Below, piece by piece: positions 52,263 to 61,399 of a stretch of 64,000 bases of DNA. Position 1 is the stretch's first letter. Every line of letters starts with the position of its first letter. The stretch comes from Ornithodoros turicata (taxonomy: Eukaryota > Arthropoda > Arachnida > Ixodida > Argasidae), in assembly GCF_037126465.1 (NCBI RefSeq), contig NW_026999471.1, positions 62,001 to 126,000 on the forward strand. Reading direction: 5' to 3'. The notes under the pieces are model-generated. The model did not search any database, was not told where the DNA came from, and saw nothing but the letters and a program-made list of their open reading frames with translations. The position numbers and the translations under genes were made by a program.

Positions 52263-55200
52263 ATGCCGCTCATAAACTGGGAAGAAGCAACTGCCGCAGA
52301 TCTTGCCGGCTTTACGGCGGATTTCATTAGCGAAGAGTTATCACAACGTCAACTAGGGAGCACAGGTTCAAAAGAAGATTTAATTCATCGACTCCTCGAT
52401 GACATCGCCTCAAGACGCACAACGCAGTTACCCGAAACAACGGCGTCCGTTGCCGACGAACCGCCAGAACCGCCTCCCACATCTACTTCAAGCGAAACGC
52501 CATTGTTCCAAGCCATGCCAAACTTCACAGCCGACCCCGTGCACAACATGCAGCTTTTGACAGTGTATCTTCAGCAGCAAATGAACTTGACGATGTCACA
52601 AGCCAGTACGAAGTCTATAAACGTAACTACATTGCCCGACTTATCGTCAACGGTCCCAACGTTCAGTGGAGCCAAAGGACTGTACGCTAGTCGATGGTTG
52701 GAGGATCTCGAGCGCACCCAGCAGCTCGCGTCGTGGGAACCCGCAACACTACTGGCCATCGCTTCGGGAAAACTGCGCGGCCCAGCAGCAGACTGGAAAG
52801 TCACCACAGGTCATAACTTTAAGACCTGGCCTCAGTGGAAGGAAGCTTTTCTAGCACAGTTCGGTGAACGCTTGTCACTTATACAGTGGCAAGAACTCGT
52901 GGCTGCGCGACAGCAAACAAGTGATGAGAACTTGGTCAGTTACACCCTTGCTAAACTGCGAGTGATTGGAAAATGCCCAGTCACACTCACAGACAAAGAA
53001 CGCATCGAATATCTAGTCCAAGGCATCCGTGATGACCAGGTTGCCACAGCAATCACAGTGCAACGACCAAAGACTGTTGAAGAATTTATAACAATTGTCT
53101 CTGAAGTTGACAGGGCAATGGATCACACGCAACTCGCCCGCTCAACGAGGCCTCAACAACGGATGGGTAACCAGTCGTCCCGAAGCACAACCATGAGTAC
53201 AAACACAAAGATTTACACCAGCGGTAATATCGTACAAGGACCCCAGTCTGGAATTTCAGAAACACGGCCTCGAACCACAGTCCCTTTTCGTATTTCTAGT
53301 TTGCCGCCTGTTGAGCAAGAATCAAGGTACGAGACCATCGCAACCAAGTACGGCTCACCTGCGTACGGACGGGGGCAAGACATCAGAGATGCTGTATGTT
53401 ACAACTGCCAGACGAAAGGTCACCTTGCAAGCAAATGCCCAGAACCTAGACAACCACCCCGAGACAGCAGACAGACAATACCAAAAGCACCGTTAGCCTA
53501 TGCAGGCCATGGAGAACACACATTGTCAGGCTCTAAGTTGAGATGTGCTGTAGTGCCTGCTCAGGTGACAGGATTGGGAGAGGTCAGCGCATTTCCAGAT
53601 AGTGGTTCTAACGTAACCATCTTAGCAGCCAACCTAGCAGGAAATCTTCATGTGGAACCATGGTGCAAACCACCTCTTCTGGTTGTTGGCGGAAGCTCAG
53701 TGATGCCCCAGGGAGCTGTGTTTTTGCGCATTGGTATCGGACCTCTCACTGCTATCGTCGAAGCTGCTGTCCTCGAAAAGAATGCCCTCCCCTTGATTTT
53801 AGGAGAAGATTGGTTCCATGCAGCTCACGCCGAACTCCATCTAAGACCTCCGCAACTGCCTATCATATGCCAACCAGCACGTAACATAGTAGTGCAGTGC
53901 AGGGAAGAACTTTTGCCAAGAATGTCAAATGCAGTGATTCTGAGAGCATCAGCACTGTCACATTTTGAAAAACACTCATGCACGTCACTGGAGCCACTAC
54001 AAGTAGAGTATGAGCCTGATGAAAATGAGCCCTTGTGGAGCAAACTCAACAAGGCTGATACCGACCAGCTAAAACAAAACAGCTACGACGGTCTTCCTGA
54101 GACAAGCTCCTGCGAACGCTCTCGCATCATCAGTGACATCTTTGTCGGTGAGCAACTCAACGTCGAAGAACAGATTGCAGTCAAGAACGTTGTGCTACGT
54201 CATGCTAGTCTTTTTGCAAGCACTGCAACTGACATCGGCCTCTATGAAGGCATTGAGCACGAGATCACACTGCTACCTGATGCCAAGCCTTACGGACGAC
54301 AGCCATACCGGTACACAGCCAGCGACCGTCAATTCCTTGAGAACCAGACAACAAGATTACTTGAAAAGGACATCATCCGTCCTGCATCAGGACCATGGGG
54401 ATTCCCAGCCATTGTCGTAACTCAGAAGGACAAAAAGAGACTTTGTGTGAATTACATACCTCTCAACCGAATGACTGTCAGTGTCTTACAGCCACTACCT
54501 CGTGCAGACGACATTTTCGACGATCTTAGTGGAAGCTCCTTGTTTGCTATCTTGGACTTATGCTGCGCCTACTGGCAAATTAGAGTAAGAGAAGACGACC
54601 AAGAAAAGACTACATTTATCACGCACCAAGGTACCTTTAAGTGGACACGAATGCCTTTTGGGTTCAAGAATGCCCCATCCACTTTTCAGAAAGCCATGTA
54701 CAAGATCTTTCGTGAACTGAAACCTCGAAGAACGCACTCAGGGGTACGCACATACCTCGATGATATAATTATTTTTTCTGACGATCTGTCGGAGTTCCAT
54801 GACCTTCTTGATGAGACACTAACACTTTTGCGTCTGGCCGGCTTCAAGGTATCCTTGAAGAAATGCAAGTTTGCTGTTGCCTCAGTAAAGTTTCTGGGAT
54901 TTGTCATCTCTGAACAAGGGAAGCAACCAGACACATCAAAAGTTGAAGCCATTCTTCGCATTCCCACACCTCAGTCATCGAAGCAGTTGCTATCATGGCT
55001 TCAAACTGCTAATTTCTACAGGCGCTTCATTCAGGGCTTTTCACGGATTGCTGCACCTCTGCAAGCTGCTATTAAGGATGCAGACTTTGCATGGACCCCC
55101 ACATGCCAGGAGGCCTTTGAGGCGATTCGCACAGCACTCACGTCAGCACCCATACTGGGTCATTTCGATGCTAATGCACCTACCACAGTCACCACAGATG

Positions 55201-57008
55201 CATCTGCCGCAGCCCTCGGAGCAGTGCTGACACAGAAACAACAAGGAAGAGAGACTGTCATTGAATATGCCAGCCGCACGCTCACAGAAGCAGAGCGAAA
55301 ACAACACAGCAATGTTTGGGAAGCTCTAGCTGTGCATTGGGCTATCACCGTAAAGTTTAGACACTACCTACTGGGCAGGAGGTTTCATCTTCTCACTGAC
55401 AATTGGTCAGTCGCATGTTTGACTACAAGCTTCAAGCCCTCTCGACGCTTCACAACGATGCTACTTGACCTAGCGGAGTTTGATTTTTCAATTGAACACC
55501 GACCAGGCCGTCAGAACCATGTGGCAGATATGCTATCGAGATACTCGTGTGCAACAGTGTCTCAGGTCAACACACTTATCTCCATGCAAGCCGAAGATGT
55601 GACTTGTACAGCCATTTGTGCAAAGCTAGCTTCAGAACAGGGTACTCAGGACTTTATAGTCATTGATGACATTCTGTACAGAGTGGCAAGCCCAGAACTA
55701 TACACAATTGTTGTTCCAGTCAAGATGCAGCAGCACGTCCTTGAGCTCGCTCACAATACCAGTGGACACATGGATGCATCACGAACGTTGAGCAAGATAA
55801 AAGAGCGCTATTGGTGGCCCAAGATGAAGGCTACAGTAGAAGATTACGTCAGAGCTTGTCACATTTGCCAAGCATACAATCGACCTACTACAAGGTCTGT
55901 TGGTACAATGTGTTTTATGCCAACATCTGAAACTCCCTTCAGCGCTATAGCTCTTGACCACATCACGATGGCCCCAGTGGAAGAAAAGTATATCTTAAAC
56001 GTTATTGACTTTGCTACGAGGTACATTGTCCCCGCCGCCGTACCTACAACTTCAACAAAGGATGCAGTGAAACACTTGCACTCACTCTTCCACAGATTTG
56101 GAGTGCCTGATGACTGTCTTTGTGATCACGCTAAGTCATTTGAGTCACATCAATTCAAAAACTTTATGCATATGCATTGTGTGAACATGCATTTTTCAGT
56201 GGCTTATCGAGCAGCTAGCAATGGTCTTGTGGAACGTGCAAATGGAACTCTAGTCACAGTGCTTCGAAAGATATGCTGCAACGACCAATCACGTTGGGTC
56301 ACTAAGCTGGAGGAAGCCGCTTTCGCTGTAAATACAACACGACACCGGAGTACAGGGTTCTCCCCATTTGAACTTTTGTTTGGTTTCCTGCCGAAACTTC
56401 CGCACCAGAAAGTCCGCCCATGTCATGCTTCAGACCTAGTGGACAGACTCTTGGAGTTGTCGGATCATCGGAGTGAAGCAGTGAACAATTCCGAACAGGC
56501 ACAAGAAGCAAGGAAAATCATCTATGACAGAACGCATCGCAACACCTCATTTGATATTGGTGACTTTGTATGGGTCAGAAGACAAGAACCCATAGTACAC
56601 GGTAGTGAAAAACTTGCACCAAAATTCAAGGGCTTGTACCAAGTTCTACGTCAGAGGACTCCTGTCACCTATGACATTCGCCGTCTAATAAACTCTACAA
56701 CGTCTACACCACATGTTCGTGTTGCACATGTCAGCCAGATGAAGAAGTACCATCCGCCATACTTCGACCCCATCCTAGCTGAAGAGACAACCGAAGATCG
56801 AGCCCAGTCCCGCGATGAAGCTGTTTCTGGGACACCGAGGGATTTGCCACAGACTCCAGATGAACAGGCTCTCAGGGTAGAACCTGACACTTCATCCCAA
56901 GCACGATCCCAACGACCCCAGCGCATTCGCACGCAACCGAAGCGTCTTGAAGACTGCGATGTGTCACTTGAGGGACTTTTTGTTCACCAAGGGGACTTGG
57001 TCTTATAA
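52263..57008 (+). CDS. Gypsy Gag-Pol polyprotein in a single frame
   Basis: The first ATG in the frame is 52263 (gccATGccg), giving 1581 residues; the frame is open a little further upstream without an ATG. Domains by residue: an SAP-like helix-turn at about 4-50 (FISEELSQRQLGSTGSKEDL), Gag capsid at about 125-290, CCHC knuckle CYNCQTKGHLASKC at about 379-392, and protease at about 440-530 with FPDSGSNVTIL (Asp446; PDSG instead of DTG). RT spans about 690-880 (ILDLCCAYWQI with Asp765, YLDD 831-834) and RNase H about 970-1090 (TTDASAAALG with Asp979). Integrase follows, with an HHCC finger from about 1164 and catalytic Asp1232, Asp1288 and Glu1324 (D-x35-E). All catalytic residues are in place. 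Fusion of gag and pol without a frameshift is less usual for gypsy elements. Confidence 0.93.
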   Translation: MPLINWEEATAADLAGFTADFISEELSQRQLGSTGSKEDLIHRLLDDIASRRTTQLPETTASVADEPPEPPPTSTSSETPLFQAMPNFTADPVHNMQLLTVYLQQQMNLTMSQASTKSINVTTLPDLSSTVPTFSGAKGLYASRWLEDLERTQQLASWEPATLLAIASGKLRGPAADWKVTTGHNFKTWPQWKEAFLAQFGERLSLIQWQELVAARQQTSDENLVSYTLAKLRVIGKCPVTLTDKERIEYLVQGIRDDQVATAITVQRPKTVEEFITIVSEVDRAMDHTQLARSTRPQQRMGNQSSRSTTMSTNTKIYTSGNIVQGPQSGISETRPRTTVPFRISSLPPVEQESRYETIATKYGSPAYGRGQDIRDAVCYNCQTKGHLASKCPEPRQPPRDSRQTIPKAPLAYAGHGEHTLSGSKLRCAVVPAQVTGLGEVSAFPDSGSNVTILAANLAGNLHVEPWCKPPLLVVGGSSVMPQGAVFLRIGIGPLTAIVEAAVLEKNALPLILGEDWFHAAHAELHLRPPQLPIICQPARNIVVQCREELLPRMSNAVILRASALSHFEKHSCTSLEPLQVEYEPDENEPLWSKLNKADTDQLKQNSYDGLPETSSCERSRIISDIFVGEQLNVEEQIAVKNVVLRHASLFASTATDIGLYEGIEHEITLLPDAKPYGRQPYRYTASDRQFLENQTTRLLEKDIIRPASGPWGFPAIVVTQKDKKRLCVNYIPLNRMTVSVLQPLPRADDIFDDLSGSSLFAILDLCCAYWQIRVREDDQEKTTFITHQGTFKWTRMPFGFKNAPSTFQKAMYKIFRELKPRRTHSGVRTYLDDIIIFSDDLSEFHDLLDETLTLLRLAGFKVSLKKCKFAVASVKFLGFVISEQGKQPDTSKVEAILRIPTPQSSKQLLSWLQTANFYRRFIQGFSRIAAPLQAAIKDADFAWTPTCQEAFEAIRTALTSAPILGHFDANAPTTVTTDASAAALGAVLTQKQQGRETVIEYASRTLTEAERKQHSNVWEALAVHWAITVKFRHYLLGRRFHLLTDNWSVACLTTSFKPSRRFTTMLLDLAEFDFSIEHRPGRQNHVADMLSRYSCATVSQVNTLISMQAEDVTCTAICAKLASEQGTQDFIVIDDILYRVASPELYTIVVPVKMQQHVLELAHNTSGHMDASRTLSKIKERYWWPKMKATVEDYVRACHICQAYNRPTTRSVGTMCFMPTSETPFSAIALDHITMAPVEEKYILNVIDFATRYIVPAAVPTTSTKDAVKHLHSLFHRFGVPDDCLCDHAKSFESHQFKNFMHMHCVNMHFSVAYRAASNGLVERANGTLVTVLRKICCNDQSRWVTKLEEAAFAVNTTRHRSTGFSPFELLFGFLPKLPHQKVRPCHASDLVDRLLELSDHRSEAVNNSEQAQEARKIIYDRTHRNTSFDIGDFVWVRRQEPIVHGSEKLAPKFKGLYQVLRQRTPVTYDIRRLINSTTSTPHVRVAHVSQMKKYHPPYFDPILAEETTEDRAQSRDEAVSGTPRDLPQTPDEQALRVEPDTSSQARSQRPQRIRTQPKRLEDCDVSLEGLFVHQGDLVL

Positions 57009-57019
57009 GTGGGGTGGGA

Positions 57020-57191
57020 TGTGAGCATCAAACCTACTTTTAGTGGCCTCCGCGTGATCAGACTCACAACATTGTGCAGAGAGAGGGAGAGCGCGCGAAG
57101 CGTTGGACGCTCGGGGGAGAGCTCGGTCGCCATGAGGCTTGTAACTTGTCCGTTTGTAACGAATAGTCAAATAAATGTTCCTGTGTTCACA
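57020..57191 (+). repeat. 3' LTR of the complete gypsy element
   Basis: 172 bp, starting TGTGAGCATCAAACCT and ending TTCCTGTGTTCACA, with a CAAATAAATG signal near its end. Paired with 51965-52136. Confidence 0.9.
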
Positions 57192-58149
57192 GAGGAATGC
57201 GGTGTATGTCGCGACCTGCATGGAAAACAGGAGTGTCGTGTCATCTTCTCTAAGAAAATACAAGATGTGAGGTGGCCAACGAACGAAAGCTCCCAGTGGT
57301 CCGTGAGTGCATCGCACAGTCAGGCATATGCTTTGTCTAGACCAGAGAGTCGAACCGAAACGTTTAACGGTCCGGTTCGGGTTTAGGTTCGGCGATAAGG
57401 GTTCGGTTCCGGTTCAGCTCCAGGAGGCAATTATAATGGTTCAAACCGGTTCTTTCCAAACGGTTCGGTTCCCGAACCGGTTTAGGGGTGACGGGTGCGA
57501 ATGAAGCACAACAAGTAGGTTAAAACAAGCTTCCCTGTGTGTGTTACAGTGCTTGAAGTGGACAGGAAGGCGTCAGTGGTCGTTCAGGATTTTGAAAGAG
57601 TTTGTGCGACATGAAAGACAAGATTAGTAGCGGTTACAAAAGGAGCATAGCCATGAATTAGTGGTTCGGGCTGACTTTCCCCGCACGTAGCTCAGGGAGC
57701 GGGGGTTAACACACCCACCGGGTTGTTTGCAGAATCTCACCAAGAATAACAGTCAACCAAGCCTGCTATCTTGGCCTAAGTCATTGAAATTATTCGTTAC
57801 CAGTCAGAATCGCGAATGCACGTTAATCAGATAACGACGCTTCGTGGTATGTAGTTGTACTGGAATAGTGCGGTCGTGAGCTCGGGGACAATATGTGTAA
57901 AGGGCACGTTATTGTGTCAGCACTGACCGCCGCCGTGCTCGACGTTAGAGTGAAGTGTCTGTGGAACAAAGACAAAGCAAGTGCAAACAGAGAGTTCGAC
58001 TCATTTTAGACCCACTGGCGATTTTTCGATACTGTGTCAGTATGGTCGTTTTTGCTTGTTTTATTTTAAATCCACAAAGAAAGCCAACTTGGCACTTCTT
58101 TTCATTCTGACCAGCATGAATGTGGCCGGTGCTTTACTTTCTAGTACCC

Positions 58150-58401
58150 TACACTCTGAAAAATGAACTTCACCTGATAGCACGCTCATAGCCAACCATC
58201 ATCTCGAGTGATATCGTTATCTGCCCTGATTTGTTGAAAACGGGAGGCGTACGCCTTATCTGTGACAATGATGAACAGCATAAGTGTCACAAAAAGGTGT
58301 ACGCCTCCCGTTTTCAACAAATCAGGCCAGATAACGATATCATGCGAGATGATGGTTGGCTAGGAGCGTGCTATGAGGTGAAGTTCATTTTTAAGAGTGT
58401 A
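58150..58401. mobile_element. 252-bp foldback MITE, TACACTCT ends
   Basis: The left end TACACTCTGAAAAATGAACT and the right end, TACACTCTTAAAAATGAACT on the other strand, pair almost completely through the element. Shared inner landmarks are AGCACGCTC, AGCCAACCATCATCTC, GATAACGATATC and GGGAGGCGTACGCCT. A small loop around 58262-58295 remains unpaired. It is nested in the hAT-like element. Confidence 0.85.
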
Positions 58402-58420
58402 GGCACGCGACAAACTTAAT

Positions 58421-58580
58421 GCATCAAACGGAATGACAGTAACTTCACCTCCTGACCAACCACCGTCGCGAATGACACCGTTTTTTCAACACGCCCTGTT
58501 TTCAACAAGCCAGGGGAGAGCGACGCCACGCAAGATGATGGTTGGTGAGGAGATGAACTTACCGGCATTCCGTTTCATGA
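58421..58580. mobile_element. ~160-bp foldback MITE related to the preceding one
   Basis: Left CGGAATGACAGTAACTTCAC and right, on the other strand, CGGAATGCCGGTAAGTTCAT form the ends. Inner parts share CTTCACCTC, ACCAACCA and CTTCACCTCATAGC-like segments with the 58150 element. The two appear to be members of one family inserted side by side. Confidence 0.7.
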
Positions 58581-58595
58581 AGTTTGCAGTGTGGC

Positions 58596-59125
58596 TAGCG
58601 TATAAGGGGCTTATGAAAGTTCACACGCGCACACGTTGGGAATTATGCTGCAGCGCTGTACACACGAATACGTGCTAGAGCTGAGCTCAGGTAGTTTGCT
58701 TTCGCAATGCATTACGTACAAGAGAACAGAAGAAGAAAAAGAAAAACGAAGGAGAGAATATTTGAGAGACCGAAGGTCGCAGCCGACGACATATACGTCG
58801 ATTGGTCCGCGTATTCGCATTTATATACAGGATAACTGCGATAACGGTAGACATGATATCGAAGACATAGCGCTGTCGAAGAAAAACTGACAGGTTTGTG
58901 TTACAAACGGACTGATCTTGAAATGCAGCGCCTGTTTCTGACACAAACTTCATAGGAGAGTGTCAGTTTTCCATTGACGGTTCTATGTACCAACGATCAC
59001 TTCTGCTGCTAGGGTGGACACCCTGTGTACAGCTCACTCTGATTAGTATATTATTATAATATATGTCACTTATTGACTGCGTCCCAAAACTGTCCCTAAT
59101 ATCCTGTTGATCCCTAATTCTTATA
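58596..59125. other. Interior of the hAT-like element, no gene; weak inverted repeat
   Basis: An imperfect inverted repeat with AAAACTGACAG near 58885 and CTGTCAGTTTT-like sequence near 58960 brackets about 90 bp. No coding feature is recognisable. Confidence 0.4.
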
Positions 59126-59491
59126 TACAGGGTGTCCGAGAAAACGTGTCATTGAATTATAATAAAAAAACTACGCCACCTAGAATCATGTGGTCGACGG
59201 CATTTGTTCCTACTAGGTTTCTGCTACCACCTGATGGGCATGTCATGTAACCTAAGCTTAATTATGTAACTTTTTGCGAAGTGAACTCGGAAATTTGCCA
59301 AGTAAAGGTCACTTTTTTAACCCAAAATACAGTTCGCAAAAATTTACATAATTAAACCTAGGTTACATGATATGCACATCAGGAGATGGCAAAAGCCTAG
59401 TCAGAACAAATGCCGTTGACCGCATGATTCTATGGGGCGTAGCTTTTTTATTATACATAATTCAATTACACGTTTTCTGGGACACCCTGTA
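59126..59491. mobile_element. 366-bp foldback MITE, TACAGGGTGTCC ends, TA duplication
   Basis: Left TACAGGGTGTCCGAGAAAAC and right, on the other strand, TACAGGGTGTCCCAGAAAAC are inverted repeats flanked by TA (59124-59125, 59492-59493). The whole element folds back on itself: AACTACGCC pairs with GGCGTAGC, and TGTAACCTAAGCTTAATTA pairs with TAATTAAACCTAGGTTACA. TA flanks indicate a Tc1/mariner-type mover, as for the 22498 element, which shares the first ten end bases. Confidence 0.88.
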
Positions 59492-60019
59492 TATTCATGT
59501 GTATGTCTTAGATGTTAGTAGCCCTAGCAGTTTCAAGTTACCATCTGTTGCTGTTTCGTGACTCGAGAAGATCCAAATCATTGTTGCAGGGCACGACTTT
59601 TTCGGCAAGCAAGAGGATGTCTACGAAGCTAATAAATGAAGAAAAAATACGAAAAATAGCTTTTGTGTTCATGCACAGCATCCAAAGTTTCGCACTCAAT
59701 TCCGTGTGAACCGTTATTTGAACCGGAAACCGGTATTTTTTTACCGGTTTTGTTCCGGTTCAGCTCCAAGATGGCGTCGACTCTTTCGGTTCGGTTCAGT
59801 TCCGGTTCGGTCAAACATAACGGTTAATAACGGTTTTCGGTTCGGGTTCGGTTCGACTCTCTGGTCTAGACACAGTGAGTGATCAGACTTATACTACGCG
59901 GTATGTACAGTAGAGATGTATTGATTATTTCTTTCTGCTCAGTGTATGCTTTTAGCAGAATAAAATGTAATTACTTGAGCAATATGTGCATTTCTACGCA
60001 TTATTTTCGGTCATGCATT

Positions 60020-60230
60020 CAGTGGTCCCAGCTGCTAAGTGGCCGGATCCCGGACCACTTAGCAGAGGGGACCACTGGATCAATTCCACTGGTTCCACTT
60101 CAAGTGGGACCATCGTGAAGCTGGTTCCACTTTCAACTGGTCCCAGTCACTAAGTGGTCCCACACTCAAAGTGGGACTTGTCCAATAAACCACTTTGAAG
60201 TGGTCCCACTCCAGATTTTTGCCTGGGTTC
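60020..60230. repeat. GTGGTCCCA-rich palindromic repeat cluster
   Basis: 60020-60077 is a hairpin (CAGTGGTCCC ... GGGACCACTG, with CTAAGTGG and CCACTTAG inside). Further copies of AAGTGGGACCA, GGTTCCACTT and AGTGGTCCCAC follow to 60208. The right edge, TCCAGATTTTTGCCTGGG (60210-60227), is the complement of the left edge of the GGTTCCAG block at 34358-34375, with one mismatch. Confidence 0.7.
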
Positions 60231-60232
60231 AG

Positions 60233-61079
60233 TCACCGATGCCACGCTAACGCTACGATGATACACTGCAACCAAATGTTTTGCATATTAATATTTCAGC
60301 TTTCATATCCCCGCGATCAACAGACAAAGAGACACTGCCCACATAAGTTGACTTCTCCCAGACTTGGCGGGAATTCTGCGCTGTATCATAAGCGAACTGG
60401 GGGGAGACGCCACATCACTAATGTCACATATCGCCACGAAAATAAAACATTTTTATGACAGTGTTTTAAGTAATCGAATAGTTGTCCAAGCTTTCGAATC
60501 CGACACATTTAACAAATCAATATTTTTATACGCGTTCACTGTTGGCAATGAAAATACCTACAAACCGCGCTTCTACATAGACGAATTCACATATTGCTTA
60601 CAGATTCCGCCGATTTTGTGCCGCGTCTGATGGCTTCCCCTCCGAGGTCCTCGTACCCTTGGCGACGCTATAGAGATTAATACACAACATATTAGTAGAG
60701 AGAAATTAACCTAAATGGTGAGCTTACCTGACAGAACGCGTCCTCTCCGCGCTTCGCGTTCAACAGAAATATGCTGGATTGGATTGGATTGGATTGGCCA
60801 AGCGGGAACGGTACGACGACAAGGTTGCCGGACTGTGTGCAGCTAAACGTCCCGAAAGCGTAGTACGCGCTGGAAGCAAATTTACGCTGCGGAAACACTC
60901 GGCACATTTAAGTACGCTGAGCTAATGTCCGTTCATGAAAGATAAGTTCCTCTCTGTTTCTTTTTTCTTCAATCAGATTGGCCAGCCTGATTCAGGTTAT
61001 ACCTCTCGACACATCATTTCACCGCGTGGTACACGTCAGGTGCGCCATCAAAATCACACTAATCGTAAGTAGTAGGTAC
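60233..61079. other. Unassigned stretch, short (GGATT)4 repeat
   Basis: No gene family is recognisable. An open frame at 60364-60630 (plus) has no resemblance I know. Four GGATT units lie at 60776-60795. Confidence 0.4.
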
Positions 61080-61250
61080 TGGACTCTCATAGTGCACAAC
61101 GCCCAGCTGGCCTGAACACGATTTAATTAGCAATTAGAGCTAATTGGGACCCCCCACATTAATCAGCACCCTCCAGGGAGCCACCACACTAATTGGGGAA
61201 CGTCTAACTCGTGTCCAGACCAGCTGAGCGTTGTGCACTATGAGAGTCCA
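61080..61250. mobile_element. 171-bp MITE with 41-bp inverted repeats
   Basis: Left arm TGGACTCTCATAGTGCACAA (61080-61120) and right arm (61210-61250) are inverted repeats with three mismatches. The spacer contains TTAATTAGCAATTAGAGCTA and GGGACCCCCCACATTAAT-type sequence. No coding region is present and the target duplication is unclear. Confidence 0.85.
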
Positions 61251-61399
61251 TAAAAAAGAAAAAAAATAGAGATAGATTGGAGAGAAGAAGTTTAATTGAA
61301 GATCAACGACGCCATCTTGAAGAAAGCGGTCCGTAACGGCCGCTGACCATCGACGGAGCACAGAGGCAGGTTGCAAATCATCGCAGCTATGACCACCAG

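Larger units (their letters stand above)
51965..57191 (+). mobile_element. Complete Ty3/gypsy-type LTR retrotransposon (5.2 kb)
   Basis: Two 172-bp LTRs (51965-52136 and 57020-57191) enclose one long frame. Both start TGT and end TTCACA, and they differ at five positions by eye (about 3%). Four-base flanks GAGG (51961-51964 and 57192-57195) are the target duplication. A purine-rich tract AAGTGGGGTGGGA sits directly before the 3' LTR. The leader after the 5' LTR reads TATTGCGCAGTCGACACC; I do not recognise the primer tRNA. Nothing in the coding region is visibly broken, so it may be, or recently have been, autonomous. Confidence 0.93.
57334..59872. mobile_element. 2.5-kb hAT-like inverted-repeat element with GGTTCGG subterminal repeats
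   Basis: The ends are perfect 26-bp inverted repeats: the left starts TGTCTAGACCAGAGAGTCGA at 57334, and the right is its complement ending at 59872. Variants of AACCGGTTCGG are clustered inside both ends (57355-57490 and 59710-59850), as in many arthropod hAT elements. No transposase was seen. I found no 8-bp target duplication. At least three smaller elements are nested inside (58150-58401, 58421-58580, 59126-59491). Confidence 0.75.

Noticed and set aside
60364..60630. An 88-codon plus-strand gene
   Set aside because: No homology recognised, no clear splice or regulatory context, and a length within chance expectation.
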